Positions 1 to 10,674 of a DNA stretch of 40,161 bases are shown here, piece by piece. Each line of letters starts with the position of its first letter. The stretch's first letter is position 1. The stretch lies in assembly GCA_022925895.1 (NCBI GenBank), contig JAKSYS010000586.1:1-40161 (forward strand), given 5' to 3'. The notes beneath the pieces are model-generated. The model was not told the DNA's origin. It did no database searches and saw only the letters and a program-made list of their open reading frames with translations. This DNA is from Fragilaria crotonensis (Eukaryota > Bacillariophyta > Fragilariophyceae > Fragilariales > Fragilariaceae). Made by a program: the position numbers and the translations under genes.

Positions 1-1348
1 TACGTATGCATACTTGGAGTCCTGAATACTCCAATTGCCTAATATGTGTAATGGATTCATACACTTGTGGTCCTCTGGTCTCTTCTCATACGGATGCCTC
101 ATTCATCATACATCATATTCATACAGTACATTCTTATATCTATGATCCGCGTGATGCAGTATTGCATCGTACGTAACGGTAGTTCAGCACGTGCTAGACG
201 CTAGTAGACTCCCTGGTATGTGCTAATAATGACTGGAAAACACGATATTGGGTATTGAAGCACTAACATTTATCCGGAGAAAAGGGGGAGTCTGGATTTC
301 GAACGATGACGTTGACGGGTGTGTGTCCTTCGATCTTCACATACCTTGATACCTATACCTTCTTGGTCTACCGTAGACGCAAATAAATGTGGCTTTTTCG
401 ATCTGGCCAGATTTGTGTGTGTGTTCTGATTTCTGATGTCGCAGTTTATGACCTCCTGCTTTCTTAGGAAGGCATTGAATATTGCAATATTGCATATGAA
501 GGAGTAGCTTCAAGTTTCAAGTGTCGGCCGAGTTCGAATACCCTACATGTCTCGTGGAGAATGAAATAAGGCTTGCGGTTCTTGGATTCTGGTAAACGTT
601 GCCAATGACCATCGGGCGGGAGATGTCGCTAGGGATGGTAACATTCCTGTTCAGTAGCACCAGTGACCCATCTGGCGACATCATTTTCAGACACAATTAA
701 CTTCTTGCGGCCTGAAGAATTACCCAGGGAACGGCCTTGCGAAAGGAATTATTTGTGCTCAGAATAATGTAAGGGAAGAACGAATTGACCCATGCAACCT
801 ACACCACTACGCTGTTGCTGTTGAGCAGACCATTACAATGTTTTCTGCTCACAATGCCCATGGTCAAGGCCACGCTAGGAGCAAACAGACCACCCACCAC
901 ACGACCCGAACAACACGCTCCGAATAACGGATGAAATCAATGCGAAGGAAGGATGCTTAACTTGATCCACTGCAGTCCCCTGGACCAATGCCGTCGAACC
1001 GGAGGTGATGAAAAGTCCTCACAGAAACAGAAGAAAGTCGACAATGTTTGTCATCACGTCATCGCGAAGGTGTTGCCGAGAATGACTTACATGCCATTGC
1101 ACTTTTTCCGCCTTTGAGCCGTTTGTCGCACACGGATTGATTCTGAGCACACAAGAACAGATATGCGCCATTTGTGTACTTTGATGTTCGCTCCTCGGTT
1201 CATCCACGATGGAGAACAAACACGGAGGACTTGATTGAGCTGCGCGGAAGATTGACACATCCTCTTGGCTTTTTAACCAGGAATCCTAGTAATGCTACTG
1301 TAACACGGTTGTTGTGACTTTCATGCGAAATTCTGGTGTAGCTAGGTG
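1..1348. other. Intergenic, no gene recognised
   Basis: No reading frame here looks like a protein. The longest is 79 codons on the minus strand (1019-1258), with no recognisable domain or coding-like composition. The sequence is moderately AT-rich, with TACTGTA-like words and a short GT-rich stretch near 410-425. It lies downstream of the minus-strand acyltransferase and probably holds its 3' end. I see no tRNA, rRNA or clear repeat. Confidence 0.5.
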
Positions 1349-2806
1349 CTAGACTTCCCGCAACAGTCGTTGATACTCATCGAGCATCCACAGCAAGAAT
1401 TGATCTGCATCTGGCACTGCCCAAGGTTCAGCCGTCACAGTGAGTGATAAGGTTCCCGCATAGCTCATAATCGCTACTCCCACAGGTATACCGGGAGGGA
1501 GAGGCACAAAGCCGGCCATACCCTGGACAGTATTGCCATCAATGTGAAGCATTTTCGGACTTCCGCGTACGTTGCTAATAGTCACACATGCGTTGGCGCT
1601 GGCTTTGCGAAACAAGTACTTGGTCATGGAAAGCGGCAAAGCGCTGGTCAAACGGGCCGAAATGTAGCCAAGTAGAGGGGCTGGACTTCTTTTTACCCAC
1701 GACAGAGTTCGATGAATCTCCGTCAAACGATCTCCTGAAGTTTCACCCGGAACGTGAGCTGCAAAGGCTCCAATGAAATTTCCAATCGATTGATTTGGAA
1801 GCAATACGCCTCCACTGAGATGAACTGGAACCACGATATTGATGTGGTCAAATAATGGCAACATCTTGCCATGTAGCGCCAATCGCTGGCGGTGTTGTTC
1901 CAATTGCTTGGCAACAGCATATGATACGCACGCTACCCACACATCATTGATCGTCGTGTTGGAGCCATGCGCTCTCGCCACGCGCTGAACTTGATCCAAG
2001 GGGGCGGCATCACACCACGATACCGTGCGACGACGATGAGCTTCGGTAGGCTCAGCACCCGACAATTCTAGCACCAAGTCAAACGGATTGTAGGGCATAC
2101 CCCAGTGCAGTTTGACTTGATACAAGCACGATTGAATCGACCCAAAACAAAGCCAAAGAAGTCGCTGGCACCATTTCAAAGCCTTTTCGAATAAGCTCTT
2201 GGCCTTTTTGACACGACGTCGGATCCCTACCTGAATGGCCTGCTGGAGTTCGTCGGCTTCATCGCACAGATCCATAAACGCCGAAACCAGCGATGCTCCA
2301 TCGGCCAGTGCGTGATGACTGCGAAACAGAATCAATGATTCCGAAGTATGATGTTCGGGCACATGGTCTGCTTTGACTTTTGATAGGGCACCACTCGTTC
2401 CGATTGCTCCTGTCGTGACTCGAGCCTCCCAAAGCGCTTCGTACACAGCAAAGGGTGCGGTCAGCATGTATGACATACGATGGGCGAGATCGGTACGATA
2501 TATAGATGGAAAGATAGTGTCGGACACTCGATATTCCAGTGCTTTGGTAGCTGCACTGAAAAAGCCAGGTTTTGTTTCGTCGATACACTGCTCAAAGCGA
2601 GGGTGCTTCTCGGAAACACGACGCTGTTGCCACCGCTGAATAAAATCGGATGCAGTGAACGGTTTGGGACCCGTCAGAACCATAAAGACAGTAGGGACGG
2701 ACGGATTTCGGAAAGTTTCCGACTCGTGGGAAAATCTACCGATAGAAGTCATCTGGACGGAGAACAGCTCAGGGGTAAGCGCGTCGTGTAGTACCAAGCA
2801 TTGCAA
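1349..2806 (-). CDS. WS/DGAT-type O-acyltransferase (wax ester synthase / acyl-CoA:diacylglycerol acyltransferase family)
   Basis: The 485-codon open frame has the landmarks of the bifunctional wax ester synthase/diacylglycerol acyltransferase family. These are the acyl-CoA condensation motif HHALADG at residues 164-170 (HHxxxDG consensus), an ND pair at 287-288 (NDVWVA), SNVRGSP at 411-417 (family SNVPGP block) and the PLPPG...SYAG C-terminal region (residues 436-451) of the WSD1_C domain. Family enzymes esterify fatty acyl-CoA to long-chain alcohols or diacylglycerol, usually at the ER or lipid droplets. The length is normal for the family. The start is uncertain. A GTAAGT donor and a pyrimidine-rich CAG acceptor delimit an in-frame 86-bp intron (2753-2838) that would replace the first 18 residues with 41 residues from 2839-2961. 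Substrate preference cannot be read from sequence. The gene is divergent from the GT92 gene, with a 13-kb nested retroelement now between them. Confidence 0.85.
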   Translation of the reverse strand: MQCLVLHDALTPELFSVQMTSIGRFSHESETFRNPSVPTVFMVLTGPKPFTASDFIQRWQQRRVSEKHPRFEQCIDETKPGFFSAATKALEYRVSDTIFPSIYRTDLAHRMSYMLTAPFAVYEALWEARVTTGAIGTSGALSKVKADHVPEHHTSESLILFRSHHALADGASLVSAFMDLCDEADELQQAIQVGIRRRVKKAKSLFEKALKWCQRLLWLCFGSIQSCLYQVKLHWGMPYNPFDLVLELSGAEPTEAHRRRTVSWCDAAPLDQVQRVARAHGSNTTINDVWVACVSYAVAKQLEQHRQRLALHGKMLPLFDHINIVVPVHLSGGVLLPNQSIGNFIGAFAAHVPGETSGDRLTEIHRTLSWVKRSPAPLLGYISARLTSALPLSMTKYLFRKASANACVTISNVRGSPKMLHIDGNTVQGMAGFVPLPPGIPVGVAIMSYAGTLSLTVTAEPWAVPDADQFLLWMLDEYQRLLREV

Positions 2807-2838
2807 ATCAGCGATTGGCTATCCTTTTTTCTACTTAC

Positions 2839-2961
2839 TCTGGTTCGTAGATTAGACTCTCGTGCCTCACAACCAGTCCATTGAGATCCAACTGCTGTCA
2901 GGGAGACAATTGCAGCTCCATTCGCAGCTCGTACTGCAGCTGACATGGCTGCGGAGTTCAT
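2839..2961 (-). other. Candidate first exon of the WS/DGAT gene
   Basis: This stretch encodes 41 residues starting MNSAAMSAAV and ends on the minus strand at a canonical GTAAGT donor. Joining it to the CAG acceptor just before the Met at 2752 keeps the frame and gives a 508-residue protein. The exon is Ala-rich and could be a leader or simply untranslated. The donor, the acceptor with its polypyrimidine tract and the 86-bp intron size are seen. That splicing occurs is inferred. Confidence 0.4.
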
Positions 2962-3144
2962 GCTGCATCAAACCTTGTTTTAACAAATCTTCAGGTTGAG
3001 CGGCTCATGTTCATGACAGTGTGAGTGCATACTGTAGTGCGATAGTACTCGCATCAACGCCTTCCACATCATCAGGAGGCATTGCATGGATCTGCCTGGT
3101 AAGTGACGGTTTGTAATTTGATTGAAGATCCGAAGTCTGCGTAC

Positions 3145-3258
3145 TGGGATATTCGCGAGGGAAGGACGACCGACAGACGCGACGGGACACAGCAGAAGAT
3201 CTCACAATTCGCAAGTCCGACGAAGACAACGGCGATTCTAGAATAGAAATTTAAAATT
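3145..3258 (+). repeat. Split direct repeat A1 (element 5' end)
   Basis: This 114-bp stretch is identical to 15843-15956. It begins TGGGATATTCGCGAGG and ends in TTTAAAATT. Identity stops abruptly at both sides. It marks the left end of the YR retrotransposon and probably holds its promoter, since the Gag start codon lies 56 bp downstream. Confidence 0.9.
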
Positions 3259-3313
3259 GGCCGCCGTCCACTCAACCTGACCGCAACCTCTTCCCTTTTC
3301 CACCCACTACGCC

Positions 3314-6300
3314 ATGTCCTCAACACCCTCAGTCTTCTCACCCGTCACCCTGTCCAAGACATGGGTCGACGTATTCCGTGAGATCGATCAGTGGGATGAG
3401 GTGGAGCGATTCGAGAACCTCCAGGCGAGCGAGCTCAATACCATCAACGGCTTCCGCCGACTCTGCTCTCCAAAGATAGGCCACATCTTGCTACTCCGGG
3501 GTGGATGCGGCGTCCTGGCAGTCCACCACATTCAGCCCAGGACGTAGAAGACGAACTCCACGCTGAAAACGGAGGAGACCTCTGGGCACTCACAGGCGCC
3601 GGAAGCACAGCATCCACGGTCGTCATTGAGAATTCGGGAGCGTACGACGGACAGTCGGGCGAAATGATCGAGTGGACCGAATTGGAGGGATGGACGTCTG
3701 TTGACGACGTCACCACCGCACGGAGCAAAGATGCACCCGGGCAAACAGGTCCGGCGAAGGCAGATGGCACGTCGAAGACGAAGAAACAGACAGGCAAACG
3801 ATCCACCACGGGGAGCCGGACGCGGACGACAAAAACTCCGACGTCCAAGATGCAGGAATACAAGAAGATGTTGATGGTCGACTCAAGCGACGAGGAGGAG
3901 GACTTCGCTGGGCAGGAACAAGGTCCGACCAACGACGAAAACGACGACCCTAGTATTACGGTCCTCCACAGCAGGATTACTGTGCCAAACATACTACCAG
4001 TCCCGGCGTTCATATTTGCCGCTATTATGGAAGCATACACCACCGATGCAGCAAAACTCTGCCTGGCAGCCATTTTGGCTATCAATGCCAGAGCGAGGCT
4101 GGCGGGCGAAAATCCGAGGCAATCACAGACGGCAAGGCGGGCCGCATACGTCGCAAGGTGGCTGTGGAACGTCGCCACATCGAGTACGAAGGAGCGTCTG
4201 GGGCATACCGCCGGGATCGTCACAGGTCAGGTGCTAAACCCCAGGGCAGACGTTTGGTCGAGGGACACCCATCTTCGGCACCTAGCAACGAGAGCAACTG
4301 TGGCCAGGACGGCGGGCGAATCATCAGCGGGTGAACCAACCAGCAACGAGGCTTGGACAAACCTGGCGAATGCGTTGGCACTGCAAGTGGCGGAACGGTC
4401 AAATGTGGCGCCTTCGGTCGCGAAGAAAGGAGGCTTCGAGGCATTCCCCGTGACCACGCAACAGATGATCTTGTTTGCAACTCAGCGGACCGAATCAGGG
4501 GAAGCAGCGACTGGACCCGTCGACACCTACACTGAAATTCTCGAGCTTGCCAACGCGGCCTATGTCGCCCAGCACCTTCATCACCACCTCAAGACGCGCC
4601 TAGGTTTGGACGTTTGGCTTCCTTCGGGCTTCTGCTCCGCGGTGCGCACGGCTTCATTCATATCGACTTCGGTCGATCGGCCTGAGGCCTTCAGTCTGTT
4701 TGCGTGCGGCCCACAGCCGCTGACGAAGAAGAGTTCGGCAGGCATGGACGATGGTAACGACAATGCAGACGAATTAATGCGAATGCAGCTCAAGATCACG
4801 GACTCGACAACGGGGCTGACCGACAAGGATGTGAAGCGGCTCACACAAGTTCGCCACACGGTGCCACGAGACTTCCGTGAACTGGCGGGTCTGCTCGAGA
4901 ATATGGCGGGCGTGTCCGAGCTGGTTTTTGGGACCCGCTCGCCGATCACAACGATGCTCACCGCATGGGTCCATTTTCTGACAAAAACAGGCGGAACAAC
5001 CGTCGCACATCTGCGACAACTCGCATCGGTGGACGGGACGGCGCCCAGCCGATTGGGCTGGTTTATCGAGCGCAGGCTCCAACAGTTTCTAGTAGCGTGT
5101 GCAGCATGCGACCACATCGATCTCGTCGATCCGGGACTTTTTGACTTTGCTCAGGCAAGGCAACAGCTGGTCGATGGCATGTTCCAGTTCCCGATCAGCC
5201 CGTACTTGAAGTCCAAGCTCGGAGGCGAGGACTCACACGCGGTCGGGGCGAGCTCGAGTCGCGGCGGATCTTCGGGACGATCAGCGGGATACGCGGACGA
5301 CGTCGCCATAAACCCGAATGGGCGCTTGGTGAAGATCTCGAGCAAAGACAACTGGCAGACGTTTGTGGACCACGCAAGCGAGGCACCGATTCCGAATTTG
5401 TGTTGCCGATACCATTTGAATGGCAAGTGCGTGAAGTCATGCTTCCACGCCAACACGCATGTCGCCCTCACCGAGGAGCAGAAAGCAGGATTGACCACGT
5501 GGGTGGCTAAGTGTCGCTCGCGCATGCGATCAAATCAGGACGAACAGGGCGAAAAACCCAAGAAATTGAAACTAGTGAACCGTGATCATGCGTACTCTAA
5601 GCCTGCCACCTCGACGTCACACTTAGATCTAGAAACGCGGACGTCACGGGCGCGACCTCGCGACCCACACGCACAACCACGATCGCAATCCTCTCCCACG
5701 TCGCCGCGGACAGCAGTCGTTCCTCCGACTAGCCGACTCCCACCGCACGCCGCTCGCACCGCAAGCTCGCCCGCCGCAAAATCGCCAGCCGCGATCATGC
5801 ACGCCGCTCGCCTCGAGCGACTCGCCGGTTTGGCATCGACCGACGGCCACCACCACGCCGCTCGCACTGAGCGACACGCCAGTTCGGCATCACCCGACGG
5901 CTATCGACCATCGACCGACGACCAGTTCCAGGGTCTGCCCACCGGCTCCCCTACAAGCTTGGTCGACGCCCCGCTCCCACGACCGGGTAAGTGCCTTGCC
6001 CCGCTCGTCCCTTTCCCTAACCTGCTGCGACCGCTCGACGATGCCTATCCCCTCCTGCCGCTCCCGCACCTCCCGGCTCTGCTTGCATCCGTCCTGTCGC
6101 AGGCCGCACCCGCCACACATCCGACAGACTTTATGTTTGAGTGGACGCACGTTGCGGCAGCTCACAACCTCGCCACACTTCGACGCTTCAATTTCGATTG
6201 GGGAACCGCCCTCGCGGCCCAACCTTTCTCGACGTTGACGCCGGGGTCGGAATTTCGTCCCGCCGAAACTCTCGCCCCCCTTCTCTCCCGACACCCACTT

Positions 6301-6720
6301 TGGCGTCGCTTCCGCGAACGCATCACGGCGGGTGCCGAGTTTCCTCTGCTCCCGATCGACGACGTCGACCGTCGCACAGATGTCATCGCTGCCTTGGCTC
6401 GCGGCAACCACAAATCGGCCCGCGGCCACGAGGCCAAACTTCTTGACATGTTGAAGGACGAAGTGAGGCGGGGATGGCAACTCCCTTTACCAAAGGAAGC
6501 CGCCCTTGATCTACCGAACTGCGAGGTCGCGCCGCTTGGAATCACGGAGCAGTACACAATCAACGAGGACGGAGACAGGGTTCCGAAGTTGAGACTTACC
6601 CATGATCAATCATTCAACAGCACTCAGGGAGCGAAGAGGAGCGTGAACGACCGAGTAGAGGCGTCGCAATTAACGCCGGCCAGATTCGGACGAGCAATGA
6701 CGAGACTGCTTCATTCCGTG
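3314..6720 (+). CDS. YR-retrotransposon Gag and N-terminal RT (fused frame, one shift near 3480)
   Basis: The first Met (3314, MSSTPSVFSPVTLSKTW) opens a 77-codon frame. This shifts near 3475-3500 into a long frame covering 3505-6864. The N-terminal half is helix-rich Gag with an acidic/Ser patch (DSSDEEED, near 3890). At 5401-5460 is a Cys/His knuckle, spaced CC-R-YH-x4-C-x3-C-x2-H-x3-H. A Pro/Ser/Arg-rich linker with repeats of HAAR follows (5630-5960). From about 6380 the segment GNHKSARGHEAKLLDML and the LTHDQSFN block begin the reverse-transcriptase fold. Gag and RT therefore seem to lie in one frame rather than in overlapping ORFs. The frame slips again near 6718; the true RT continues in another frame. 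Codon use is GC-rich compared with the flanking spacers. Confidence 0.75.
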
Positions 6721-7365
6721 TGCTTTTTGAGGCGACGGCACCCACGAGAAAGGCTGCTACTACGAAGGTGGACTGTAAGTCCGCCTATCGGCGGATCCAC
6801 CTGCAGCCAACCACGGCGGCTAAGTCATGCACTTGCATTGCAGGAATCTTGCTTATGGCGTTGAGAATGACCTTCGGTGGGTCACCGAACCCGTCACAAT
6901 GGAGCGACGTGTCGGAGGTGATCGCGGACTTGGCCAATGACCTCGTACGCCGGAACGATTGGGACGAAAACGTATGGCAAGCGCCACAACAGCACATGCT
7001 GGCTTCTGACAAGGCGATCGACAACGACCGAGGATTCGTGGGATCGAACGACGCCTTCGAGCCGGCAGTCGCGATGTCATCGACGTTTCCCTGCGAGACG
7101 ACACTGATCTTCGACTGCTATCTCGATGATCTGTTCGAGTTGGTCGAGAAAGTGCCAAAGCGAGACTGAAGCGGCAGTACCACTCGCGATTCACTTGGTG
7201 GGGAGGCCGGCCGCGGTGATGAATCCTTCCTCGGGACGACTTACTGTCCACCTCCGTTCTGCCGAGGCGAAAGCGTCGGAGCGGAAGATCATTCTGGGCT
7301 GGGTTATTGACACGAGAGCATTCACGGTCTCGCTCCCGGCTGACAAGTATCGAGCGTGACGAATG
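6720..7365 (+). pseudogene. YR-retrotransposon reverse transcriptase core
   Basis: The frame 6720-7169 carries the RT finger/palm motif KVDCKSAYRRIHL. It also carries the catalytic box YLDD at 7119-7130, in a context (FDCYLDDLFELVE) typical of DIRS/PAT-like RTs. The frame slips near 7150-7170 into KRxKRAVPLAIHLVGRPA and slips again near 7357, where GCGTGACG seems to have lost one G (W-T-N expected). All parts remain readable in sequence, so the domain is complete but broken by one-base shifts. Confidence 0.75.
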
Positions 7366-8017
7366 ACATCCGGCGGATGAAAGATAAGCCCGGTCGAAGG
7401 GCAAGCTCTAAGGATCTTGAGGCACTGATCGGGCGTCTCAATCACGCAGCGTTTGTGATACCCAACTCACGCCCGTTTCTGGGAAGACTGTACCGGGCCA
7501 ACGAACGAGCTCAGGGCTACGGATCAGTGAGACTCACGCAGGCGCAGGTGGATGACCTCACGTTGTGGGAGCGACTTCTAGAAGACGCAGCTCGGGGGTT
7601 ATCCATCAATCGCTTGGTCTGTCGGTGGCCAACCAGGATAGTTCGGGTTGACGCTTGTCCGCAAGGAATTGGGGGCTACGGGCTCCAGAGTGGGGTGGCG
7701 TGGAGGTTGCAACTTGACCCGGATCTCATAGGACGGGGGTCACTCAATGCGTTGGAATTTTTGGCAGCATTGGTGGGTGTCTGGATGGAGCACCAGCTAG
7801 GCCCTGGCCTCGGCAAAGACGACGTCCTGCTGAGCCAGGGTGACAGCACCTCAGCCACAGGGTGGATGGCAAAGTCGAGCTTCGGGGATGAGTGTCCGAT
7901 CCTGTTGGCGGTGGCCCGCGAGCTCGCGTCGTATTTGGCCAATCACCAGCTGGTGCATTACTCGCAGTGGTTCCCCGGGAAAAGAGAACTCCGTGGCGGA
8001 CGCGCTCTCGAGGGATT
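7356..8017 (+). pseudogene. YR-retrotransposon RT thumb and RNase H, 5' of the copia insertion
   Basis: This frame contains the connection segment (DLEALIGRLNHAAFVIP). An RNase H fold follows, with its acidic residues placed in RVDACPQGIGGYG (near 7645), ALEFLAAL (near 7755) and QGDSTSATGWM (near 7840). The end reads FPGKENSVADALSRD after a one-base correction in the A-run at about 7985. ADALSRD is the usual end of the RNase H domain in these elements. The reading is cut at GGATT (8013-8017) by the copia LTR and resumes after it at 14413. Confidence 0.75.
8013..8017 (+). repeat. Target site duplication, left copy (GGATT)
   Basis: The five bases before the 5' LTR equal 14408-14412 after the 3' LTR. 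The length is the usual one for copia integrases. In the target, the codons AGG GAT TTT GAG are rebuilt when one copy is removed. Confidence 0.88.
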
Positions 8018-8242
8018 CAAGTAAAATCCGTTAGGATATCTACTGTCCCATGAGTCTACTGTACGTCTTCGCATCTGTGACATCCGGTGCTCAACCACGA
8101 TTGCACGTTCAGTAGTGCATGATGTATGATGTATGATACGAATTCGATTCATAGTGTACACACAATTCTTTTATAACCATTTCGAGTAGTACCTTTGTAA
8201 GTTTCATCTTTATCTCCTTTATTACTACAGCTACATTTATTT
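8018..8242 (+). repeat. 5' LTR of copia element
   Basis: 225 bp, identical to 14183-14407. It starts CAAGTAAAATCCGTTAGG and ends CTACATTTATTT, without the usual TG...CA ends. The word TTAGGATATCTACTG inside it resembles common copia LTR starts. The right edge is uncertain by two bases, because the following GG also matches the target duplication after the 3' LTR. Confidence 0.93.
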
Positions 8243-8256
8243 GGTTTATCAGACCC
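8242..8256 (+). other. Primer binding site candidate
   Basis: TGGTTTATCAGACCC begins at the last base of the LTR. It resembles the initiator-tRNA-Met binding site of copia elements (TGGTATCAGAGC) with extra T residues. The assignment is by resemblance only. Confidence 0.5.
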
Positions 8257-8438
8257 AATGGCGCTCCATGGCCCAGGGAGGAAGGGCATGATGGAACGGA
8301 GCAACGACGAGGACGAGAAGACTAGTTTCGACTATGTTCCCCTTCACTTGACTTCGGTCATGTATCCCCTGACTTCGGTCATGCGTGCAAGGCCACAACG
8401 TAACCGTGGTACGAATGTTATATGTGCTAACGAATTGA

Positions 8439-9885
8439 ATGCCTCCAATTCATAGAATCACGATGATGGATGGAGCATTCACGGTCGTCGACGCGTTGAT
8501 CGCGTGCGGCGTAAACAATATAGTCTTGTTCATGGAACAGACGCAAGCTCAGCGTATTGCGAGTGATATCTTTGACGATACCTTCACTTCTTGCAAGGAT
8601 ATCACATTCAAGGAGCTCGATGAACACTTCAAGACATATTTTGATCTTAGTGTGTTACAGGGTCAGATTCGCTTGAACCCTGGCGTACGCAAGAATATCA
8701 AGGCTTTCGTGCAGTGGGCACGCGATGAGCTTCGACTCGGACGTGACCCTAGTGACTCTGCCTTCCCAATAGGCCAAGTTACTGACCTCATTCGCCGATA
8801 CCATACTCATGAAAAATACAAGACGGACTCCAGGACCTCGCAGAAGCGGCCAAACCGGAAAAGTTCAAGGAGGCAACAAAGTGGGAAGACTGAAACCCAC
8901 CTTTGTGAATTATCTTCGTGCCATACCCGGCCGCGATGGAGTTCCACTTAAGTATATTTGTCGCGAACATGGTGGACCTGTCGTAGAAGAAAATGCCGAC
9001 TTCTTGACGATTATGTCGCAATGGCCCCATTGGACGGCGACGCATATGCCATCGACACGGTTCAAGTACATACCTTCCTGGTTAACTTCGTCGCCGGCAA
9101 TGATACTGCGGAAGCCAAGATTCAAGGCTTAGCCAAACCAAATGATGGACGCGAAGCTTTCAAACGCCTTGTGGAACACTATGAAGGGGTCGGCATACAT
9201 GCAGTTGACATCCGCGAGGCGGACGAGGTAATCAAGTCCCTCTTCTATTCTGGTGAGAGGCCCTCATATGTGGTGGTCCGAATTAAAAGCGTTTGACGCG
9301 TGCGTTCAATGCGTATGTCAAAAGAGAAGGCCGAGTCGTGTATTCAAACTCCATGAAGATTCGCTTGTTGATTGACAAGATAAAGGCGGACTTCCTCACT
9401 CCCACAAAAGCACAATTGGAAATAGAATTGTCTCGTGTTCCGATGACCATGACGTACGAGCAAGCTCTGTCGTTATTTCGCAATATGGTCAATCAGAAAC
9501 ACCCGCCCCAGATGGGGGCGGCTCAGAATCGTATCAGGCGCAACATCAACCAAATTCATGCGGGTCGCGGTTCGAGGGGACAATCCACCAGTCGTGGTGG
9601 CTATGGTCGTGGAGGTAGAGGCGGACGAGGCTCGGGTCGGGGTGGGCGCGGCAATATTCAGAAGACTCGCAACGATAGCCGCATTATTACACTCACCGAC
9701 GGGTCTCAAATTGAGTACCATGCCTCTTTCAGTTTCCCACGTCACGTTTATCTCAAGTTCAAGCCAGAAGATAAGGAAACGCTTCGCCAGGAACGCGCAG
9801 CATTTAATGAACAGCGCCGTAATCGGGCCGAGGTCCAAGAACTTCGCACTCAGGCGACTCCATTACAAGTCTCGCCACCTGTCGA
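8439..9885 (+). pseudogene. Copia Gag with RGG box
   Basis: The Met at 8439 starts a Gag-like protein that stays in frame to about 8825. It then passes through other frames with one-base shifts near 8825, 8892 (TGG apparently reduced to TG before AAACCC), 9003 and 9290. Typical CoDi-type blocks are FVNYLRAIPGRDG and LIDKIKADF. Instead of a CCHC knuckle there is an Arg/Gly stretch, GRGGRGGRGSGRGGRG (about 9605-9652), probably the RNA-binding part. The block LTDGSQIEYHASFSFP follows near 9700. The function would be packaging of element RNA in virus-like particles. Confidence 0.75.
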
Positions 9886-10083
9886 CAGCGTTTCAGTCTC
9901 ACAGCGCAGTCAGGTTAGCCAAATCACGACTGGACAGTCCGTCATGGGTGGGCGGAACGAGCAAGCTCACATCCGTCAAGACCGCCGCATTGCAGCTGTC
10001 ACTTCATACCGCCACGTTGCGTCTTCCACGCATTTAATTCGTTCCGCTTTCGATGACCCACCTGTCAACACGGCAGCTCACAA

Positions 10084-10500
10084 CGAATGCGACTCTAATG
10101 CGGATACTTGTTGTCTTGGCAAAATTTTATTGTCCTTCAAGCCACTTATCGTACTGCGGATGTATACGCGTACGATTCCTCGATCAAGCCACTCGAGAAT
10201 GTCCCGATCGTCATTGGCGCAACTGCCTATGATGATCCTGCGTCTGGCCAAACTTTCATTTTGGTGTTCAATGAGTCCTTGTACTACGGCAATTCACTCG
10301 ACCATTCCTTAATTAATCCCAACCAATTACGAGCCTATGGTATACCGTTTTGGGATAATCCTTATGACCAAGCACGTCCTCTATCTATCGAAGTGGACAA
10401 CGACTTATCTATTCCCTTTGCACTTCGGGAACCAAGATTTACTTTCGTTCCCGAGTCCCAACCGTCACCGAATTGGCGGAATGTACCCATTTGCACGTGA
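10084..10500 (+). pseudogene. Copia aspartic protease
   Basis: The active-site region reads ECDSNADTC (10085-10111), the diatom/oomycete variant of the retroviral-type D-T/S-G/A motif. It is followed, after an apparent loss of one A in the run at about 10122, by GKNFIVLQATYRTADVYAY and the flap-like segment IVIGATAYDD. The frame breaks again near 10470, where another frame gives VTELAECTHLHVTS. Confidence 0.65.
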
Positions 10501-10674
10501 CGAGTCCTTCCCTTGGGATCCTTCACAAGTCACCATGCTACAAGAGATGAATCAAGGCGGAACTGCACCATGGAAAAGATCATTGCCGTCTGCATCTGCT
10601 TCCTTTCCGTTGATGTATGAGTATTTGGAAGCAAGTTCAGATGATGCCCTTTACATTCGGTTGATCCATCCCTT

